DNA of 64,000 nt, from contig CAUQQF010000008.1 in NCBI GenBank assembly GCA_963520375.1, positions 7,021 through 71,020 on the forward strand, in the 5' to 3' direction. The notes below the pieces were generated by a model that saw nothing but the letters and a program-made list of their open reading frames with translations, was not told the origin of the DNA and made no database searches. This document shows positions 43,896 through 52,715 of this stretch, piece after piece. Position 1 is the first letter of the stretch; each line of letters opens with the position of its first letter. The DNA is from JABCPE02 sp963520375 (GTDB lineage: Bacteria; Bacteroidota; Bacteroidia; Flavobacteriales; Weeksellaceae). The position numbers and the translations under genes were made by a program.

Positions 43896-45428
43896 ATGAA
43901 AAGATTTTTTATTGTATCGGCGTTTGCTCTTTGTCAGGGCATCTATGCACAGTCGCAGGGGGTGGTTTATTTTGATGAGGAGTGGAACATCATCAAGGAT
44001 AAGAAAAAAGCATCTTTTTACCGAGAGACTACCAAGCAGGGAGATTATTATTTAGTCAAAGATTATTATATCAATGGGACTTTGCAGATGGAGGGGGTAA
44101 CTTCGGATAAAACGCCTAATCAGGAAGTTTTTGAGGGGAAAGTTACATGGTACTATCCAGATGGGCAGGTGAGTACAGTGTCACATTTCTCAAAAGGAAC
44201 TCAGGTAGGGGAGCATAAAAGTTACCAAGAAGATGGCCGCATTGTCCAAGATTTTATTTATAAAAATGATTCTATATTCAACGGTAAATCATATGGTTAT
44301 GAAAACGAATATCAAAATAATATGATTACCGAGTTCAAGAATGGAGATGTAGTAAAGACAATAGTCTATGGAAAATCACTACAGGGAATTCGTTTTGAAG
44401 GAATCTACGCAGGAGGAGAGCCTTATACTGCTTCGGAAGTCAAATTCTACGATGAGAACGGGAAATATATAGGCAGCCAAAAGATAAATAAAAACGGTGT
44501 TTATACAGGGATAAATGTAAAATATTACGCAAGTCCTATGAAAGTTTCTTGTATCGAAAACTTTTCAGGACAATCGACAATTTACGATATGCCTACCGAA
44601 TCCAAATGCTACTACGGAAACGGCAAGCTGAAAAAAACTTACAAGTCAAACGGAAAAACGGCTACCGAAATCGTATATGATGAAAACGGCAAGAGAATAG
44701 GAAGCCTAGAGTACAGATATGACAAGGAAATGGACTGGATGGCGCCTTATAACGGCGAAAAGATAGAAATAGATTTGTATGAAAGAACAAAAAAAATAAC
44801 CTCTATTCTTACCTATAAAAATGGAAAAGGTACAGAAGGAAAATTTTTTGACCAAGATGGAGAATTACAAAACCAATATTTCTATGATGATGAAGGAGAA
44901 GCTAAAGAAATATGGAGTTTCGGCGATGGCGGGAAACAAGTTCTTACTTACAGAGATGGACTTCCGTATAATGGCAGTGTTATAGAGGGAGGATCTCAGT
45001 CTACTTATAAAGATGGTGTTCTGATGGAGACCAAAGAAACAGATTTGGATGGAAATATCATGTTTGAGAAGAAATATGATGAAGGAAAAAATGTTTATGA
45101 TGTGAAAGTGTATTCGGGGGGCAGACCTAAATATTTTTATACAATGAATAATGATGCAGATGCTGCTTTCTCTGCGGAAATAACGCCTTTCGATGACAAA
45201 GGAAAACCAATGAGTAAAATAGTTGTAAAAGATGGAAAGATAGAAAAAGGGGTGCTGAAACTAAAATCCTATGCGGATGCAGAAACTGTCGAATATAGCA
45301 AAAAAGGAAAATGGTATCTGAGAAGAACCTATGTAGAGAAGGAATTAGTAAAAGAAGAGAAATATAAGAGCGAAGGGGATTATTCAGATTACTTTGAAAT
45401 ATATGAAGATATGCTCCGCTATGAGTAA
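43896..45428 (+). CDS. MORN-like (YwqK-type) repeat protein, exported
   Basis: 510 residues with signal peptide (cleavage after IYAQ). The chain is a run of MORN-variant/YwqK-type repeats of the form W.YPDGQV, YYGNGKLKKTYKSNGK, YDENGK.IGS, YKNGKGTEGKFFDQDGE and YRDGLPYNGS, spread from about 60 to 420. Such proteins are annotated as antitoxin YwqK-like in Bacteroidota, but no toxin lies beside it and the signal peptide points outside the cytoplasm. Function unknown; a protein- or lipid-binding scaffold is plausible. Confidence 0.8.
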   Translation: MKRFFIVSAFALCQGIYAQSQGVVYFDEEWNIIKDKKKASFYRETTKQGDYYLVKDYYINGTLQMEGVTSDKTPNQEVFEGKVTWYYPDGQVSTVSHFSKGTQVGEHKSYQEDGRIVQDFIYKNDSIFNGKSYGYENEYQNNMITEFKNGDVVKTIVYGKSLQGIRFEGIYAGGEPYTASEVKFYDENGKYIGSQKINKNGVYTGINVKYYASPMKVSCIENFSGQSTIYDMPTESKCYYGNGKLKKTYKSNGKTATEIVYDENGKRIGSLEYRYDKEMDWMAPYNGEKIEIDLYERTKKITSILTYKNGKGTEGKFFDQDGELQNQYFYDDEGEAKEIWSFGDGGKQVLTYRDGLPYNGSVIEGGSQSTYKDGVLMETKETDLDGNIMFEKKYDEGKNVYDVKVYSGGRPKYFYTMNNDADAAFSAEITPFDDKGKPMSKIVVKDGKIEKGVLKLKSYADAETVEYSKKGKWYLRRTYVEKELVKEEKYKSEGDYSDYFEIYEDMLRYE

Positions 45429-45432
45429 ATAA

Positions 45433-45464
45433 AAAATAGTCAAGAATTTTCTTGACTATTTTTT
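45433..45464. terminator. Bidirectional terminator
   Basis: AAAATAGTCAAGAA / TTCTTGACTATTTT with flanking A and T runs, between the convergent MORN-repeat and mscS genes. Confidence 0.9.
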
Positions 45465-46289
45465 TTATTTGTAAGCTGGGAAATCTATAGTAGTTGTAGG
45501 GAATGGGATAATGATATTATTAGCCCTAAATTTCTCTAAAATAGACTTTCTTATTTCGCTTTTCGTGTGAGAAATATGAAAAGGGTCATCAGAAAAGAAA
45601 TAAAGCCTAAGATTGAGAGAAGAATCCGCAAAATCATTCAGTCTGATATACGGCTCCCTCTCTTTAGAAATATCAGGGTTTTCCTTGGCTGCTTCTACAA
45701 GGAGGACTTCTACCGTTTTCATATCTGTCTTATAGTCCACGCCTATATCTATGAAGAAGGCATTGGCAGCATCATGAGATGAATAATTGGTAAGCTTGTC
45801 CTTGGTAAGGTATGAGTTAGGGAAAACAATGGTTTTTCGGTCTGTTGTGAGAATTTTAGTGGTTCTCATGCTTATTTGCTCTACTCTGCCCATTACGCCG
45901 TTCATATCAAGGACATCTCCCACACGGACACTTTTGTCTAATAAAATAATAACTCCAGAAATAAAGTCTAAAAATAAGTTTTGAAGTCCAAGACCTATCC
46001 CTACCAAGACCGCACTAGATCCTACCAAAAACGGAGAGATATTTACGCCTAAAATCCTCATGACAATCAGGAAAGTGACAATGACTATTCCGTAATATAC
46101 AATCTGGTGAAGGGCATATCTAGTTCCTTTGTCTACCTGTGATGAGCGCCTGTAAAAGATTTTTTTAGAAATTTTCTCAACAATATATGAGACACAAATC
46201 ACCACAGCAACTCCTATTACCTGATACATGTGTAGTGTATAGGTGTGGATAGAAAGTATCGGATATTCTAAAAATTCTTTTAAGCTCAT
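45465..46289 (-). CDS. mscS: Small-conductance mechanosensitive channel (MscS family)
   Basis: 274 residues. Transmembrane helices near 20-37, 62-82 and the pore helix about 88-118 with the family's glycine/alanine pattern (VGSSAVLVGIGLGLQNLFLD, then FISGVIILLD), followed by the beta domain (RVGDVLDMNGVMGRVEQIS; FPNSYL) and the C-terminal alpha-beta part. It releases solutes on hypo-osmotic shock. It follows prc by 12 bases and is probably co-transcribed. Confidence 0.93.
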   Translation of the reverse strand: MSLKEFLEYPILSIHTYTLHMYQVIGVAVVICVSYIVEKISKKIFYRRSSQVDKGTRYALHQIVYYGIVIVTFLIVMRILGVNISPFLVGSSAVLVGIGLGLQNLFLDFISGVIILLDKSVRVGDVLDMNGVMGRVEQISMRTTKILTTDRKTIVFPNSYLTKDKLTNYSSHDAANAFFIDIGVDYKTDMKTVEVLLVEAAKENPDISKEREPYIRLNDFADSSLNLRLYFFSDDPFHISHTKSEIRKSILEKFRANNIIIPFPTTTIDFPAYK

Positions 46290-46301
46290 TTTATCGTTTT
46301 T

Positions 46302-48434
46302 TTATTTTATTTCTGAAATAACATTTACAGTTTCTTCTAAGAATAAATCTCGTTTCAGGTTTTTAAGCCAAGATTCGCTTTTTTTCGCGAAAACTTCATC
46401 TTTCTTACCTCTCGCTTGTTCATCTTTGTGAAGTGTGAAAACCAGCTTGTTATCGTACTTAGATAAAGATTTGAATTTTTTAATCTGATCTTTTCTTGAT
46501 TTCATCAGTTTATTAAACTTATTTAAGTTCAATGTGATTTTTTCTTCTTTATCTAGTTTTTCTCTCCATTGTGCCGATTCTAGAAGCAGCTGATAATTAG
46601 AGTTTTTACTCATTCTGTTTTGGCTGTTTTTTTGTAAGCTAGAGATATTCAGCGTTCCCACAGGAGTGAATCTCGTAGTAGGAATCTGATCCCACGGAAG
46701 GGCATTATCTCTATATCTTTCTCCGATTTCGGAGTAAGAGAAAAAGTCATTCATCGGTATGTCAGCATCTACACCTTTTAGCTGAGTAGATTTTCCATTG
46801 ACTCTATAGAATTTTTGGATAGTCAGTTTTATAGAACCGAAATCATCCGTAGAATTCATGAAGCGGTTTAGGTCTGCAAAGGTCTGCACAGTTCCCTTTC
46901 CGTAGGAGTGTGGCGAACCTACAACCACGGCTCTTCCGTAGTCTTTCATTGCTCCTGCTAGAATTTCGGATGCAGAGGCGGAGAACTCATTTTGCATAAT
47001 CACTAGAGGACCTTCCCATACTGGTGAATTGGTTTTGTTTCTTAAAATGTTGATTCTTCCATTAGGGTCTTTTATCTGTACCACAGGTCCGTTTTTCATG
47101 AAAAGCCCTACGATGTCTACGACTTCCGTAAGTGAGCCGCCTCCGTTGTTTCTCACATCTAGGATTATTCCTTTAATGTTTTGAGATTTCAGTTTTACGA
47201 TTTCGGCTTTCACATCATCAGATGCATTTCTACCATTCGGGTCATCAAAATCAGCGTTAAAGCTTGGAAGGTAGATATATCCGTATTTTTCGCCCTTTGG
47301 TGAATTTACGATGACACTTCTCGCGAAAGTATCCTCTATGGAAACTTCCTCACGGATGAGTTTTACTTCTTTTACGCTGCCGTCTTTTTTCTGCAAAGTG
47401 AGAGTCACTTCTGTGCCTTTTTCTCCACGGATGAGCCTTACAGCTTCATCTACCAGCATTCCTACTACATTGACAGCCTCTTCGTTTGGCTTAGACTTTA
47501 CTTTTAGGATTTTATCCCCTTCGGATATTTGTTTAGATTTCCATGCTGGCGCGCCCACTACCAAAGGTCCCATGTAGAGATTTCCTTTTTTCTCTTGAAT
47601 CTGCGCACCGATTCCGATCACTTTTCCAGCAAAACTGGTATCAAAATCCTCTTTGTCCTTTGGAGAAAAATAGTTAGTATGTGGGTCAAACACCTCTGTA
47701 TAGGCATTCATATACACGCTGAACCAGTCCATTTTCTTTCTCTTTTGGAATCTCTTGAAAGTGTGGGAGATAAGGTCTTTAATCTCCTTGGTAGCTTTTA
47801 TTTTTTTCTCTTCTAGAGAGAGTTTTTTCACATTGATGGTATCTTTCAGTTTATGAGCGATGACAGAGTCTTTTTTTTCCTGCTGAAGCTCTTCTTTGCT
47901 GGTCATCGTTTCTATTTCCTGAAGGATATTGTATTTGATATATCTTTTCCACTCGTTATAGAGTTCCTGTTTATCAGCAGGAGCTTTTTTTAGTTTTGGT
48001 TCTAGGATAAGCTCATCATCTTCGTTTAAATCAATAGGTTTGCTTAGGATGTCCTGAGTCATTTTATCAATTTCGCTTACTCTCTGATAGAGCCTGTCTA
48101 TGGTCTGTTTGTAGAAAACCAAGTTCCCGTTATTGAGATAGTCATCAAGCTGGTTTTTGTGTTTCTCAAATTCATCCATATCCGACTGCAGAAAATATCT
48201 TTTTGCAGGGTCTATCGTCTCGAAGTAACTTTTGTAAACCTCGCGAGAAAAGGCATCATTTATCGGTTTTGGCTGATAATGTACATGTGCAAGTGCATTC
48301 TTTACATTTATCATGATGATGTGCATTTTTTCATCATCATTTTTAGGCGCATTGAAGCAGAACATCAAGGTCATCAATGGAGCTGCGAACAATATTTTAT
48401 TAAATTTAAATAACTTTTTAAGCATTTTTTGCAC
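46302..48434 (-). CDS. prc: Tail-specific carboxy-terminal protease (Prc, S41)
   Basis: 710 residues. N-terminal hydrophobic export signal (about 10-28), a helical region with YFLQSDMDEFEKH typical of Tsp/Prc, a PDZ domain (VVGAPAWKSKQISEGDKILKV), and the S41 peptidase core: GIILDVRNNGGGSL, ASASEILAGAMKDYG holding the catalytic Ser and Lys, and GSPHSYGKGTVQ. The C-terminal DUF3340-like part follows. It degrades or trims periplasmic proteins with non-polar C-termini. Confidence 0.95.
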   Translation of the reverse strand: MQKMLKKLFKFNKILFAAPLMTLMFCFNAPKNDDEKMHIIMINVKNALAHVHYQPKPINDAFSREVYKSYFETIDPAKRYFLQSDMDEFEKHKNQLDDYLNNGNLVFYKQTIDRLYQRVSEIDKMTQDILSKPIDLNEDDELILEPKLKKAPADKQELYNEWKRYIKYNILQEIETMTSKEELQQEKKDSVIAHKLKDTINVKKLSLEEKKIKATKEIKDLISHTFKRFQKRKKMDWFSVYMNAYTEVFDPHTNYFSPKDKEDFDTSFAGKVIGIGAQIQEKKGNLYMGPLVVGAPAWKSKQISEGDKILKVKSKPNEEAVNVVGMLVDEAVRLIRGEKGTEVTLTLQKKDGSVKEVKLIREEVSIEDTFARSVIVNSPKGEKYGYIYLPSFNADFDDPNGRNASDDVKAEIVKLKSQNIKGIILDVRNNGGGSLTEVVDIVGLFMKNGPVVQIKDPNGRINILRNKTNSPVWEGPLVIMQNEFSASASEILAGAMKDYGRAVVVGSPHSYGKGTVQTFADLNRFMNSTDDFGSIKLTIQKFYRVNGKSTQLKGVDADIPMNDFFSYSEIGERYRDNALPWDQIPTTRFTPVGTLNISSLQKNSQNRMSKNSNYQLLLESAQWREKLDKEEKITLNLNKFNKLMKSRKDQIKKFKSLSKYDNKLVFTLHKDEQARGKKDEVFAKKSESWLKNLKRDLFLEETVNVISEIK

Positions 48435-48505
48435 TGATTTTAATTCAAGAAAATTTTTAACTTACAAATTTAATATCTTATTTTAAACTAGACCTAAATT
48501 TTCGT

Positions 48506-48513
48506 TATTTTTG
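48506..48513 (+). promoter_or_regulatory. -7 box TATTTTTG for surE
   Basis: TAnnTTTG match, 19 bases before the surE start and divergent from prc. Confidence 0.45.
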
Positions 48514-48532
48514 TTGAAATTTTTTAAAGATA

Positions 48533-49306
48533 ATGAATAGGCAAGATAAAAAACCATTGATTTTGGTAACGAATGATGATGGAATCACCGCACCAGGGAT
48601 TAGAAAACTCGTAGAATTTATGAACGAAATAGGGGAAGTGGTCGTAGTAGCGCCAGATTCTCCGCAGAGTGGCAAGGGACACGCCATCACGATAAATTCT
48701 ACCCTGATGGTGGAAGAGATAAGAATGGAAGGCGTACAGCGGGACTTTGCGTGCAGCGGGACGCCTGTGGACTGCGTAAAATTGGCTTTGGATAAGGTTC
48801 TTCCGCGTAGGCCAGATTTGGTGGTTTCGGGGATAAATCATGGGGCAAATTCCTCTATCAATGTTATTTACTCTGGAACGATGTCTGCTGCTGTGGAGGC
48901 TGGTGTAGAGGGCATTCCTGCGATTGGGTTCTCTTTGCTGGATTTCAGTTTTGAGGCGGATTTTGACCAAGCAAAAGAATTCATTCAAGAAATAGTTTTA
49001 AAAACCTTGAAAAACCCGATGCCAAAAGGAATAGTCCTAAATGTGAACATTCCTAAACTCAAAAAAGAAGAGATAAAAGGCATTAAAATCTGCCGACAGG
49101 CTCAGGCAAAATGGGAGGAAAACTTCGATGAAAGAGTCAATCCACAGGGCAAGAAATACTACTGGCTCACAGGTTATTTTAACAATATGGATGAAGGCGA
49201 AGATGCCGATGAAACAGCTCTGATGAACGGCTATATCAGTATTGTTCCTGTGAAATTTGACCTTACGGGTTATGAGTATATAGATGCTCTGCGAGTGCTT
49301 TATTAA
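48533..49306 (+). CDS. surE: 5'/3'-nucleotidase SurE
   Basis: 257 residues. Metal site NDDG at 14-17 in LVTNDDGITAPG, then APDSPQSGKGHAIT, ACSGTPVDCVKLAL, VSGINHGANSS and YSGTMSAAVEAG. SurE dephosphorylates nucleoside monophosphates and polyphosphate. Divergent from prc. Confidence 0.95.
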   Translation: MNRQDKKPLILVTNDDGITAPGIRKLVEFMNEIGEVVVVAPDSPQSGKGHAITINSTLMVEEIRMEGVQRDFACSGTPVDCVKLALDKVLPRRPDLVVSGINHGANSSINVIYSGTMSAAVEAGVEGIPAIGFSLLDFSFEADFDQAKEFIQEIVLKTLKNPMPKGIVLNVNIPKLKKEEIKGIKICRQAQAKWEENFDERVNPQGKKYYWLTGYFNNMDEGEDADETALMNGYISIVPVKFDLTGYEYIDALRVLY

Positions 49307-49378
49307 ATTCGGTTTATAAAGTTTGTGGATGATTTTAAATTGTATAAATTAGCGGAAAATTTAATTTTAATATAAGTT

Positions 49379-50059
49379 ATGAAAAGAAAATTATCAATTC
49401 TTGCTTTGGCGGCGGCATTTTCATTGCCATGCAAAGCACAAGAGAGTAGTGTAGAAGTAAAAGTAGAAAATGTAAAACAAAGCAAGGTAGCCATAATGGC
49501 TAGTGCAGGGTATGCGTGGAGAACAGCAGAGATAGACGGTAGTATCACATATCCTTTCAGAAGTCATGTAGAAAAAATTACTTCAGGGTTTCATTTTGAT
49601 ATCTCGGCCTATCACAGAATAGCTCCTAATATGGGACTTGGACTGAAATTCAATAGATATTCTGCTTCTGCGGAAACCTCTCTGGCTGGAGTATATCTTA
49701 GCACGAAGGATAGAATTATCTTCATAGGACCGTCGTTCATGTATTCTAATTTTGAAATGGATACACCACATAAATTTTATTGGGATGTAGCGCTGGGCTA
49801 TCAGCAATATACAAGTAGTAATAATTTTAGTGGTCTTGGAAATTTTGAGGTGAAAGGTTCTTCGGTAGGGCTTTATAGCACGATAGGTTATCAGTATGCT
49901 GTGAACCGTTCGTTCTTGATAGGGCCTCAGCTAGGTTTCGGGCTGGGAGCTGTGAAACTCCATGTTGAAAATGGAAGGAGCCTATCACTCGCAAATAATG
50001 ACAAAAAAGAAGGCTTAGGGAGGGTTTCTCTAGCAGTCACAGCGACAATAAGATTTTAA
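49379..50059 (+). CDS. Outer-membrane beta-barrel protein
   Basis: 226 residues with signal peptide (SLPCKAQ, cleavage about 21). Barrel-type strands follow: ASAGYAWRTAEIDGS, ISAYHRIAPNMGLGLKF, YWDVALGYQQYTSS, SVGLYSTIGYQYAV and a terminal LAVTATIRF strand. Function unknown. It marks the last core-like gene before the AT-rich orphan-gene island. Confidence 0.8.
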   Translation: MKRKLSILALAAAFSLPCKAQESSVEVKVENVKQSKVAIMASAGYAWRTAEIDGSITYPFRSHVEKITSGFHFDISAYHRIAPNMGLGLKFNRYSASAETSLAGVYLSTKDRIIFIGPSFMYSNFEMDTPHKFYWDVALGYQQYTSSNNFSGLGNFEVKGSSVGLYSTIGYQYAVNRSFLIGPQLGFGLGAVKLHVENGRSLSLANNDKKEGLGRVSLAVTATIRF

Positions 50060-50077
50060 TAATTCTAAAATACACAC

Positions 50078-50105
50078 AAAAAGCACCTTTTTTAGGGTGC
50101 TTTTT
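50078..50105 (+). terminator. Terminator of the barrel gene
   Basis: AAAAAGCACC / GGGTGCTTTTT with a T-rich loop. Confidence 0.88.
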
Positions 50106-50158
50106 GTATAATAATGAAAGAGATGTTTTAACAGAAGTAAGAGACCAAAAAATAGAAT

Positions 50159-50524
50159 ATGAAAAATTATGTGTTACTAATGGTGATTATTTCCATAATA
50201 ATTGGATGTAATAAGAAGCACAAAGAAGATATTGTTGGTTTATATGAAGTTGATAAAGTACCATGGGAGTTATCAAATAAAGAAATATATTATTACTTAG
50301 AATTACAAGAGAATGATGTTTATAAGCTCAAAAAATTAAATGGAGATTCATTAAAAGGGCATTGGTATATTTCTTCTGAAGAAAAAGACTCAATAATTAT
50401 TAAATTTGAGTTTGATAATAATTATATAGTAGGAAAACTAAAAGGTTCTACATTATTATTTAAAGAACCAAATGTTTTTGACCATAACTTTTCAAATTGG
50501 TTATATATAAAGACAAATAAATAA
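50159..50524 (+). CDS. Small lipoprotein, possible immunity protein
   Basis: 121 residues, lipobox IIGC (Cys17). The mature part looks like a lipocalin-like or beta-sandwich chain (IVGLYEVDKVPW; YYLELQENDVYKL; GHWYISSEEKDSIIIKFEF; IVGKLKGSTLLFKEP). Very AT-rich. No family recognised. A lipid-anchored beta protein with toxin-tail scraps after it suggests immunity against an envelope-acting toxin, which is inference. Confidence 0.6.
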   Translation: MKNYVLLMVIISIIIGCNKKHKEDIVGLYEVDKVPWELSNKEIYYYLELQENDVYKLKKLNGDSLKGHWYISSEEKDSIIIKFEFDNNYIVGKLKGSTLLFKEPNVFDHNFSNWLYIKTNK

Positions 50525-50681
50525 TCTCTTAGATTATGCATTCACATTAGGGCATGAAATGATACATGTTTTTGATTTTACCTATAATCACATAGTAAAA
50601 TAAATATAACAACAGATAACAGAGTAAAAAAACTCATAAAAATGAAGATAATAATATTTCTATTTCTTCTTCAAGCCACTG
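50517..50681 (+). repeat. Direct repeat R1, with toxin-tail relic (GHEMIH)
   Basis: About 160 bases closely matching 51357-51524. The first part is the relic of a reading frame, 50523-50603, NLLDYAFTLGHEMIHVFDFT and a few more residues to a stop. The HExxH pattern (HEMIH) is a zincin protease motif. The second part is a leader ending in an ATG and MKIIIFLF. The 3' end of the SUKH gene lies in this repeat on the other strand. Confidence 0.75.
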
Positions 50682-51131
50682 GGAGAAAGGGACTAATTCA
50701 GTATCTTCTTCCCAATACTCAGGAGGGATATCAGAGTAGAAAATTCCAAACTGATCTTCTTCACCCAATACAAATCCTGCCTGATGACCTACAGTGGGAT
50801 AGCAGACTAAAAGGATATGAGGAAATAGGTAGACTCCTGTCCCCTCAAAGATTTCCTTGGCATAGCTTTCCCATTGTTCAGGGTGGTAGAACTGATACGA
50901 AAAACCTCTTTCGTCCTCGAAAAGGGTACAGGCGCCTAAGGTAAGAAGAAAAGTTTTGAAGTCTTCGGGCAGTTGCACATTATATTGTTGTTCAAAGAGC
51001 ATAAGTTGCTCAGGAGTAACCTCACTTTGTCGCGAAAAACAATAGGTTTCATTGCCAAAATGAATTGGTTTACCCCCACTTTGTTTTATAAGGTCTTGTA
51101 ATAAGGTAAGAGTTTTATTAAAAGTACTCAT
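50634..51131 (-). CDS. SMI1/KNR4 (SUKH) family protein
   Basis: 165 residues. SUKH core: EVTPEQLMLFEQQYNVQLPE then DFKTFLLTLGAC, and a C-terminal LVPFSQWLEEEIE. SUKH proteins are the most common immunity proteins of bacterial polymorphic toxins and bind nuclease or other toxin tips. It is the only gene of the island on the minus strand and is less AT-rich than its neighbours, so it arrived separately. Its last 16 codons are read across the direct repeat R1 in reverse, meaning that the gene end is joined to the copied leader. Confidence 0.85.
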   Translation of the reverse strand: MSTFNKTLTLLQDLIKQSGGKPIHFGNETYCFSRQSEVTPEQLMLFEQQYNVQLPEDFKTFLLTLGACTLFEDERGFSYQFYHPEQWESYAKEIFEGTGVYLFPHILLVCYPTVGHQAGFVLGEEDQFGIFYSDIPPEYWEEDTELVPFSQWLEEEIEILLSSFL

Positions 51132-51213
51132 AATCTTCTATTTTTTTGCAAAGTTACTATTTTTGCAATGAAGTATTTGGGTCAATGTTTTTGGAGATAA
51201 AATTTGAAGATAA

Positions 51214-51345
51214 ATGATGAAAACGCTAAAAATAGTAAAAATTTTCTTGTTACTTTTTATGTTAATAGGATGTGGTAAAACATATTATTTCTTAAAAGAT
51301 AAGGACGAAAATCTGATAATTCCAAAAACCGTCCTAATACAATAA
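51214..51345 (+). CDS. Short lipoprotein, likely remnant of an immunity gene
   Basis: 43 residues: MMKTLKIVKIFLLLFMLIGC with Cys20 as lipobox, then about 23 residues to TAA. Its leader and first 20 codons resemble those of the membrane protein gene at 52245 (KTLKIVKIFLLLF against KIIKVFLLLLF), so it is probably a truncated paralogue. Could still be expressed as a small lipopeptide. Confidence 0.45.
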   Translation: MMKTLKIVKIFLLLFMLIGCGKTYYFLKDKDENLIIPKTVLIQ

Positions 51346-51417
51346 ATGTTAATCAGAATAAATAATCTTTTAGATTATGCATTCACATCAGGGCATGAAA
51401 TGATACATGTTTTTTGA
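51346..51417 (+). pseudogene. Toxin-tail relic with HExxH, second copy
   Basis: 23 codons from ATG, INNLLDYAFTSGHEMIHVF, then TGA. Relative to the first copy one extra T in a T run (TTTTTT against TTTTT) shifts the frame, so the DFTYNH end is lost here. It overlaps direct repeat R2. Confidence 0.55.
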
Positions 51418-51524
51418 TTTTACTTATAATCACATATTAAAACAAATATAACAACAGATAACAGATTTAAAAACCCATAAAAATGAAAATAATAATATTT
51501 CTATTCTTCTTCATCAGCCAAGTC
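51357..51524 (+). repeat. Direct repeat R2
   Basis: Closely matches R1 at 50517-50681, by eye about nine bases in ten. R1 and R2 enclose the SUKH gene and the short lipoprotein; recombination between them would delete that 0.84-kb segment. Confidence 0.75.
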
Positions 51525-52188
51525 TTATTTTCCCAAGATATGAGAATTGAAGTCAGAACATTCAAAAGAAAACCAGATATATATAGAGAATATTTATTGG
51601 AAATAAAATTTATTAATGCAAGTAATGATGATTATATCATTCCTATAGATACAACAGGATACAGAACATATATGCCTGGGAATACATGTGAGGACTTCTT
51701 TTTATTAAGAAACTACCCAGACTTAGGATTTATACCAAAAATAAAACATGAAGAGGATTTTATGGACTCTTTTCAAACATATCCTCCACCAATAAATCCT
51801 AAAGACTTATCTTTTTATGAGAGAAAAAAGAAACAGGAAGAAAATAAAGAAACTAATAAAATTTTGGAAAAAAGAGCATAACTTAAGAAATTTTGATGAC
51901 CAAGAAATTCTAAAAAACTATCATGTATATACTAACATAAAAGTGATAAAAGCGGGCACATCCATTATTTTTATGAAAAAATTTAATCCTATAAAAATGA
52001 ATGAAGATAAATTTTATGAGATATATGATTATTATTATCCTATAAAATCAAATGAAAAATATAAAATGCTTTTAGAGTATTGTATAGATGAAGCAAAATA
52101 TAACTATCTCACTCCACAGCAAAAAGAAAAATATAAAGACTATAAGTTTTTCATAGGAAAAATAATTTCCAACGAAGTAGAAATATAG
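51483..52188 (+). pseudogene. Orphan exported protein gene with frameshift
   Basis: First frame 51483-51881 (132 residues) starts with a signal peptide, MKIIIFLFFFISQVLFSQ, then EVRTFKRKPDIYREYLLEIK. Second frame, overlapping and ending at 52188, supplies the rest: EHNLRNFDDQEILKNYHVYT and on to YNYLTPQQKEKYKDYKF. Deleting one A from the A6 run at 51868-51873 joins them as KILEKEHNLRN, giving one protein of about 234 residues. So it is either a broken gene, a slippage-controlled gene or an assembly error. Family not recognised. The location suggests an immunity protein. Confidence 0.6.
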
Positions 52189-52196
52189 CAAATTTT

Positions 52197-52238
52197 GATA
52201 ATGTTCCAAATGTATTTTTTGAAATAAATAAAATCTGA
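52197..52238 (+). pseudogene. Toxin-tail relic, DNVPNVFFEINK type
   Basis: Reads D-N-V-P-N-V-F-F-E-I-N-K-I-stop between two orphan genes, in a frame not used by either. One of at least five such scraps in the island. Confidence 0.5.
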
Positions 52239-52244
52239 AGATAA

Positions 52245-52646
52245 ATGATAAAAATGTTAAAAATGATGGAAACACTAAAAACGATACTAAAAATAGCATT
52301 GAAAATAATAAAAGTTTTCTTGTTGCTGCTATTTATTTTGATAGGAGGAATAATGATTTATTTCCAGATAAAAGTAGAAACCTACAAAAACCAATTAATA
52401 GAACTTTATGATTTTGATTATCTGAAAAGAGAGAGAAAAAGATATCATCCTTTTGTGGTATTTTATTTATACAGCAAGTTATATTGTAAAAATAAAGAAT
52501 ATTTTAGGAGTATCCATTATCCATATGACTTGTATGATATAAAACATAATATTATTAGAAAAGAAAATGAATCATATCATGTATTATCTAATATAGAATA
52601 TAATGCGTATCTGATGTATTGTTATGATTTTAAAAGACCTGAATAG
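52245..52646 (+). CDS. Orphan small membrane protein
   Basis: 133 residues: basic N-terminus, one transmembrane helix (about 24-44, FLLLLFILIGGIMIYF) and a soluble, Tyr/Lys-rich tail. No family recognised. The exact start among the first three ATGs is unsure. Very AT-rich. Candidate immunity protein by location. Confidence 0.55.
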   Translation: MIKMLKMMETLKTILKIALKIIKVFLLLLFILIGGIMIYFQIKVETYKNQLIELYDFDYLKRERKRYHPFVVFYLYSKLYCKNKEYFRSIHYPYDLYDIKHNIIRKENESYHVLSNIEYNAYLMYCYDFKRPE

Positions 52647-52648
52647 TA

Positions 52649-52702
52649 GGTAATTTTCCAAATATGTTTTTTGAAATAAAATATAACGGAAGATGCAGAT
52701 AA
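52649..52702 (+). pseudogene. Toxin-tail relic, GNFPNMFFEI type
   Basis: Reads GNFPNMFFEIKYNGRCR to a stop, between orphan genes. Same peptide family as the relics at 52197, 53174, 54383 and 55096. Confidence 0.5.
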
Positions 52703-52715
52703 TAGAAATTTACTG

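Noticed and set aside
50113..50210. An open frame before the first orphan lipoprotein, NNERDVLTEVRDQKIEYEK
   Set aside because: It may be another tip scrap, but it has no repeat elsewhere and overlaps the next gene; evidence too thin.
50642..50944. A 100-codon + strand ORF opening with MKIIIFLFLL inside the SUKH gene
   Set aside because: Only the first few codons match a signal peptide because of the direct repeat; the rest is antisense to the SUKH coding sequence.
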